From JBCBAP01 sp038532435 (GTDB taxonomy: Bacteria > Pseudomonadota > Alphaproteobacteria > Rhodobacterales > Rhodobacteraceae), in the NCBI GenBank assembly GCA_038532435.1, contig JBCBAP010000005.1:38907-102906 (forward strand): a stretch of 64,000 nucleotides of DNA, in the 5' to 3' direction. The notes beneath the pieces are model-generated. The model was not told the origin of the DNA. It did not search any database and worked only from the letters and a program-made list of their open reading frames with translations. The position numbers were made by a program, and so were the translations under genes. Shown here piece by piece: positions 61,076-64,000 of the stretch. Each line of letters opens with the position of its first letter. The stretch's first letter is position 1.

Positions 61076-61942
61076 ATGGAACGCGTGGTACTGGAAGCGA
61101 CGGAGGACGGGTTTTTCGCCGAGGTGCGGGAGGGGACTGCAGCACCGGGCACCCTATTGGGGGATGGACCTCTGCTCTGGCTCGATACCGCGCCGGTATG
61201 GCGGGGGGAGGCTGGCGGCGTGACGCTGACAGCGGACATCAGCGGGCCCGATGAAACAGTTTATATCGGGCAGGAGGTGCCGCTGCGCCTGTCGACGATC
61301 ACCTACAACCGGGGTACGGAGGTGATCGGGACGCTGACCTTTGACACTCCGGTCCCCGTGATCGCCCACCGTGACACATTCGGGCCTGACGACATGCCGG
61401 GTTTCGTTGTGGATGCGGGAGACGCGGTTGGCAAGGTGCTCGCATCCGCCCGGTTCGTGTTTCTGGGCGACGCGGGCGACGACCTGTTCTCCGTCGCCGA
61501 CGCGCCGCCCGCCACCTATGAGACGGGACGATTCTGGGGACGGGAGGGCGCGGACAGCCTGACCGGGTTCAACGGGGATGACGTGCTGCGCGGAGGCGTC
61601 GGGGACGATCGGCTGTCGGGCGGGCGCGGCGATGATGTCCTGTTCGGGAACCGCGGCATGGACGTGCTCAGCGGCGGACGGGGAGACGATGTGCTGACCG
61701 GAGGGTTGGGGCGCGACGAGTTCCTGTTCGAGGATGCGCCAACGGGGTACGACCGGATCACCGACTTTCAGATCGGACGCGACCTGCTGGTCTTCGAAGC
61801 GCCCCTCGACGGGCTCGAGGCCTTCGAGATCACGCAATCCGGGGAAGATACCCACCTGACATGGAGCCAGCGTGGCGCGGAAATCATCCTCGAAGATGTC
61901 CTCGCCGACGACCTCTCCGCCGCTGATTTCCTCTTTGTCTGA
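61076..61942 (+). CDS. RTX (hemolysin-type calcium-binding) protein
   Basis: A 288-aa protein without signal peptide, start ATG 61076 with GGAGGGG upstream. Residues about 1-150 are a beta-rich domain unlike known enzymes; residues about 165-225 hold about six GGxGxDxLx nonapeptides (GFNGDDVLRGGVGDDRLSGG, GGRGDDVLFGNRGMDVLSGG, GGRGDDVLTGGLGRDEFLF). The C-terminal LVFEAPLDGLEAF and hydrophobic end (SAADFLFV) resemble type I secretion signals. Probably secreted by a type I system not encoded here. No catalytic domain recognised. Confidence 0.82.
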   Translation: MERVVLEATEDGFFAEVREGTAAPGTLLGDGPLLWLDTAPVWRGEAGGVTLTADISGPDETVYIGQEVPLRLSTITYNRGTEVIGTLTFDTPVPVIAHRDTFGPDDMPGFVVDAGDAVGKVLASARFVFLGDAGDDLFSVADAPPATYETGRFWGREGADSLTGFNGDDVLRGGVGDDRLSGGRGDDVLFGNRGMDVLSGGRGDDVLTGGLGRDEFLFEDAPTGYDRITDFQIGRDLLVFEAPLDGLEAFEITQSGEDTHLTWSQRGAEIILEDVLADDLSAADFLFV

Positions 61943-61981
61943 GGATGCGAGGGCGCCGCAACCGGCGCCCTCGACTATCGA

Positions 61982-63466
61982 CTACTCGGTCGTGCCGTTC
62001 GGGTTGAGGGCGACGAACCGGGGCTCACCCCCACTGCGCACGAGCAGGAGGATCGACTTCCGTCCCGCGTCGGCAGCGGAGGTGATCCGCTCCTCAAGAT
62101 CCGCCGGCGTGGCAACGGCGCGCTGACCTGCCTCGACGATGATATCACCGACGCGCACCCCCCGTTCGAACGCCTCGGAGGTCTCGACGACATCCGCGAC
62201 CATCACGCCGCGGACAGATCCCGCGATCTCGAACTGGCTGCGCACCTCCTCGGTGAGTGCGACCACCGTCATGCCGATGACGACGGCCTCCTGCACGCTG
62301 TCCTCTTCGGGCAGTGTCTCCGGATCGGCGGAGGCGAGCTGTGCGTTCTCCAGCCGGCCGAGGGTCACTGTGAGCGTCTTGGTCTTGCCTTCGCGGAACA
62401 CGACCACGCGGACCGTCTTGCCGACGGTCGTACCTGCAACCATCCGGGGGAGATCGCGCATCTCCTCGACATCCGCCCCATCGAAGGTGAGGATCACGTC
62501 GCCGGCCTGGATGCCGGCCTCAAGCGCGGGACCCGGCGGCACATCGGCCACGAGCGCGCCCTGCGCCATCTCAAGGCCAAGCGCGTCGGCCACGCCCTCA
62601 TCGACGGGCTGGATGCGCACACCGAGCCAGCCGCGGCGGGTCTCCCCGAACTCACGAAGCTGATCGACCACGTTAGACACGACCTTCGACGACATGGAGA
62701 AGCCGATGCCGATGGAACCGCCGTTGGGGCTCAGGATCGCGGTGTTCACACCGATGACGTCCCCGTCCATGTTGAAGAGCGGTCCGCCGGAATTCCCCCG
62801 GTTGATCGCCGCATCGGTCTGGATGAAGTCGTCGAACGATCCCTGAAGCTCCCGGTTCCGCTGGGAAACGATGCCGGCGGAAACGGAGAAGCCCTGACCG
62901 AGCGGGTTACCGATCGCGAGCACCCAGTCACCGACCCGCGCGAGGTCGCTGTCGCCGAAGCTCACGAACGGGAGCGGCTCATCGGGCTCGACCTTCAGCA
63001 GGGCGACATCCGTGCGCGGGTCGGTGCCGATCACCTCCGCCGGGAGCTGCGCGTCCTTGCCGAAAAACTCGATGATGATCTCGTCGGCCTGTTCGATGAC
63101 GTGGTTGTTCGTCACGATGTAGCCGTCGGCGGAGATGATGAAGCCGGAGCCCAGGGCGGACGCCCGGCGGGGACGTTGCCCCTCACGCTGCTGACGGTCC
63201 AGAAAATCGCGGAAAAAGTCCTCGAAGGGCGACCCTTCCGGCACGACGGGCAGGTCGTTGGGATCCCGCGCCTCGACGATCTGCGACGTGGTGATGTTGA
63301 CCACCGCGGGGCTCAATCGATCCGCGAGGTCGGCGAAACTCGGCGGAGTGCCCTGCCCGAATGCCTTCATGGGCAGGGCCGCCAGGATCATCAGCGCCAT
63401 GAACAGCGCCATCGCTGCCTGACCTGCCGAACTGGTTCGGGCCATGACCTTGACTTGTGGTTTCAA
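61982..63466 (-). CDS. degP: Do family serine endopeptidase (DegP/HtrA)
   Basis: A 494-aa periplasmic protease/chaperone: signal or anchor region (MALFMALMILAALPMKAFG), trypsin-like domain with His in VTNNHVIEQAD, Asp in DPRTDVALLKV and Ser in NRGNSGGPLFNMDGDVIGV, then two PDZ domains (GPALEAGIQAGDVILTFDG; FERGVRVGDIIVEAG). Lies downstream of hflC and DUF2065 on the same strand, the standard alphaproteobacterial hflK-hflC-DUF2065-degP order. Confidence 0.94.
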   Translation of the reverse strand: MKPQVKVMARTSSAGQAAMALFMALMILAALPMKAFGQGTPPSFADLADRLSPAVVNITTSQIVEARDPNDLPVVPEGSPFEDFFRDFLDRQQREGQRPRRASALGSGFIISADGYIVTNNHVIEQADEIIIEFFGKDAQLPAEVIGTDPRTDVALLKVEPDEPLPFVSFGDSDLARVGDWVLAIGNPLGQGFSVSAGIVSQRNRELQGSFDDFIQTDAAINRGNSGGPLFNMDGDVIGVNTAILSPNGGSIGIGFSMSSKVVSNVVDQLREFGETRRGWLGVRIQPVDEGVADALGLEMAQGALVADVPPGPALEAGIQAGDVILTFDGADVEEMRDLPRMVAGTTVGKTVRVVVFREGKTKTLTVTLGRLENAQLASADPETLPEEDSVQEAVVIGMTVVALTEEVRSQFEIAGSVRGVMVADVVETSEAFERGVRVGDIIVEAGQRAVATPADLEERITSAADAGRKSILLLVRSGGEPRFVALNPNGTTE

Positions 63467-63597
63467 TGCTCATCCTCCTCAGGGGTTTTCGGCGTCTGAC
63501 CGACACCGTTCTGACTGACAAGATGTGGGTCCGTGGGAAAAATGCAACAACCGCCAGTTGGGGCTGCATAACGTTGATGTGAGAGCCTGTGACGTCG

Positions 63598-63786
63598 TCA
63601 GACAAGCATGAAGAGCGCGACAACACCCAGGGCTGCGAACAGAAGTCCTATCTGTCGCATCTCCCCGGATGGCATTTCCTGCAGCAGCTGCATCGCCCGC
63701 TTCATGTGCGAAGGGGCCAGCGCAAGCGCCAGCCCCTCAAGCAGGGCCACAAGGGCCAAGGCGGTCAAGAGGTCCGTCAGCGTCAC
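63598..63786 (-). CDS. DUF2065 family membrane protein
   Basis: A 62-aa protein with two membrane helices (LLTALALVALLEGLALALA and GLLFAALGVVALFML) around RAMQLLQEMPSGEMRQIG, the DUF2065 signature. GTG start at 63786 overlaps the hflC stop (GTGA), so it is co-translated with HflC. Function unknown, possibly an accessory of the HflKC/FtsH complex. Confidence 0.85.
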   Translation of the reverse strand: MTLTDLLTALALVALLEGLALALAPSHMKRAMQLLQEMPSGEMRQIGLLFAALGVVALFMLV

Positions 63787-64000
63787 TGGGCGGTGTCGGA
63801 CCGGAGGTAGTCAAAGAACTCGCTGTCCGGCGTGATCACCAGCGTCGAGTTCTCGCCTGTCAACGCGTTCTGATAGGCGCTGAGAGAGCGGTAGAAGGAG
63901 AAGAACTCCGGATCGCGCCCGTAGGCCTGGGCGAGGATGCTGTTGCGCTCCGCATCCGCCTCACCGCGGATGATCTCGCTGTCCCGCTGTGCCTCCGACA
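63783..64000 (-). CDS. hflC: HflC protease modulator, C-terminal end (5' end outside window)
   Basis: The last 72 codons of HflC. Read on the minus strand: SEAQRDSEIIRGEADAERNS, AQAYGRDPEFFSFYRSLSAY, then a C-terminus with STLVITPDSEFFDYL. The EIIRGEADAER and GRDPEFFxFYRSLxAY stretches are diagnostic of HflC (SPFH family). With HflK it regulates FtsH in the inner membrane. The start lies beyond position 64000. Confidence 0.93.
   Translation of the reverse strand, partial: SEAQRDSEIIRGEADAERNSILAQAYGRDPEFFSFYRSLSAYQNALTGENSTLVITPDSEFFDYLRSDTAQ

Noticed and set aside
1..64000. Mobile element, prophage or gene-transfer-agent cluster
   Set aside because: No integrase, transposase, capsid, tail or inverted terminal repeat was found; composition and gene order look chromosomal.

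Overview
The window is high-GC DNA from an alphaproteobacterium, most likely of the order Rhodobacterales (Rhodobacteraceae and relatives). The assignment rests on recognisable gene families and order, not on a search: a ChpT-type histidine phosphotransferase, a glyQ-VOC-DUF6446-glyS run followed by a PPDK-like gene, a VPLPA-CTERM sorted protein, a cold-shock protein with two CSD domains, DUF1289 and DUF3553 proteins, and an SRP RNA close to dnaX. It reads as chromosome: mostly housekeeping genes, short intergenic gaps, many 4-base ATGA/GTGA overlaps. I see no insertion sequence, integrase, prophage, CRISPR array or rRNA.

Layout. 1-6.4 kb: end of ccmI, ruvX, DUF1289, a retropepsin-like protease, DUF3553/chpT, then gamma-carbonic anhydrase, gmk and yicC on the minus strand, and a PAS protein. 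6.4-12.6 kb: serB, class II DAHP synthase, a 4-TM membrane protein, a GlxA/GbdR-like regulator, then an unusual overlapping pair (a repeat-rich protein with an eCIS-cargo-like leader plus a pentapeptide-repeat protein). 12.7-24.2 kb: tRNA-Pro(TGG), DUF192, double CSD protein, lipoproteins, SDR, LysR with a divergent secreted protein, pdxH, fabI, a C-type-lectin PEP-CTERM-like protein, gpt, a TerB-like protein and a TadE/TadG pair. 24.7-34.1 kb: a minus-strand operon glyQ, VOC, DUF6446, glyS, PPDK-like, meaB, preceded by trkH. 34.2-42.5 kb: plus-strand class III aminotransferase, chemoreceptor, MFS transporter, metG and a DMT transporter. 42.6-50.9 kb: recR, a KAS III-like enzyme, ybaB, two PilJ-domain sensor-like proteins, dnaX, a lone ankyrin protein and the SRP RNA gene. 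50.9-64 kb: a TbpB-like barrel lipoprotein, a NuoE-NuoF fusion flavoprotein, a DUF255 thioredoxin-domain protein bracketed by two paralogous secreted proteins, xseA, purD, an FG-GAP protein, ferredoxin, an RTX protein, degP, DUF2065 and the end of hflC.

The observations most worth following are the eCIS-like leader protein with its pentapeptide partner (10.9-12.6 kb), the interrupted ffs-dnaX-ybaB-recR neighbourhood with duplicated PilJ proteins, the paralogous four-cysteine secreted proteins around DUF255, the orphan NuoEF fusion, the PPDK-like protein with degenerate ATP-grasp motifs, and a dispersed 34-bp intergenic element present twice in matching positions downstream of genes.
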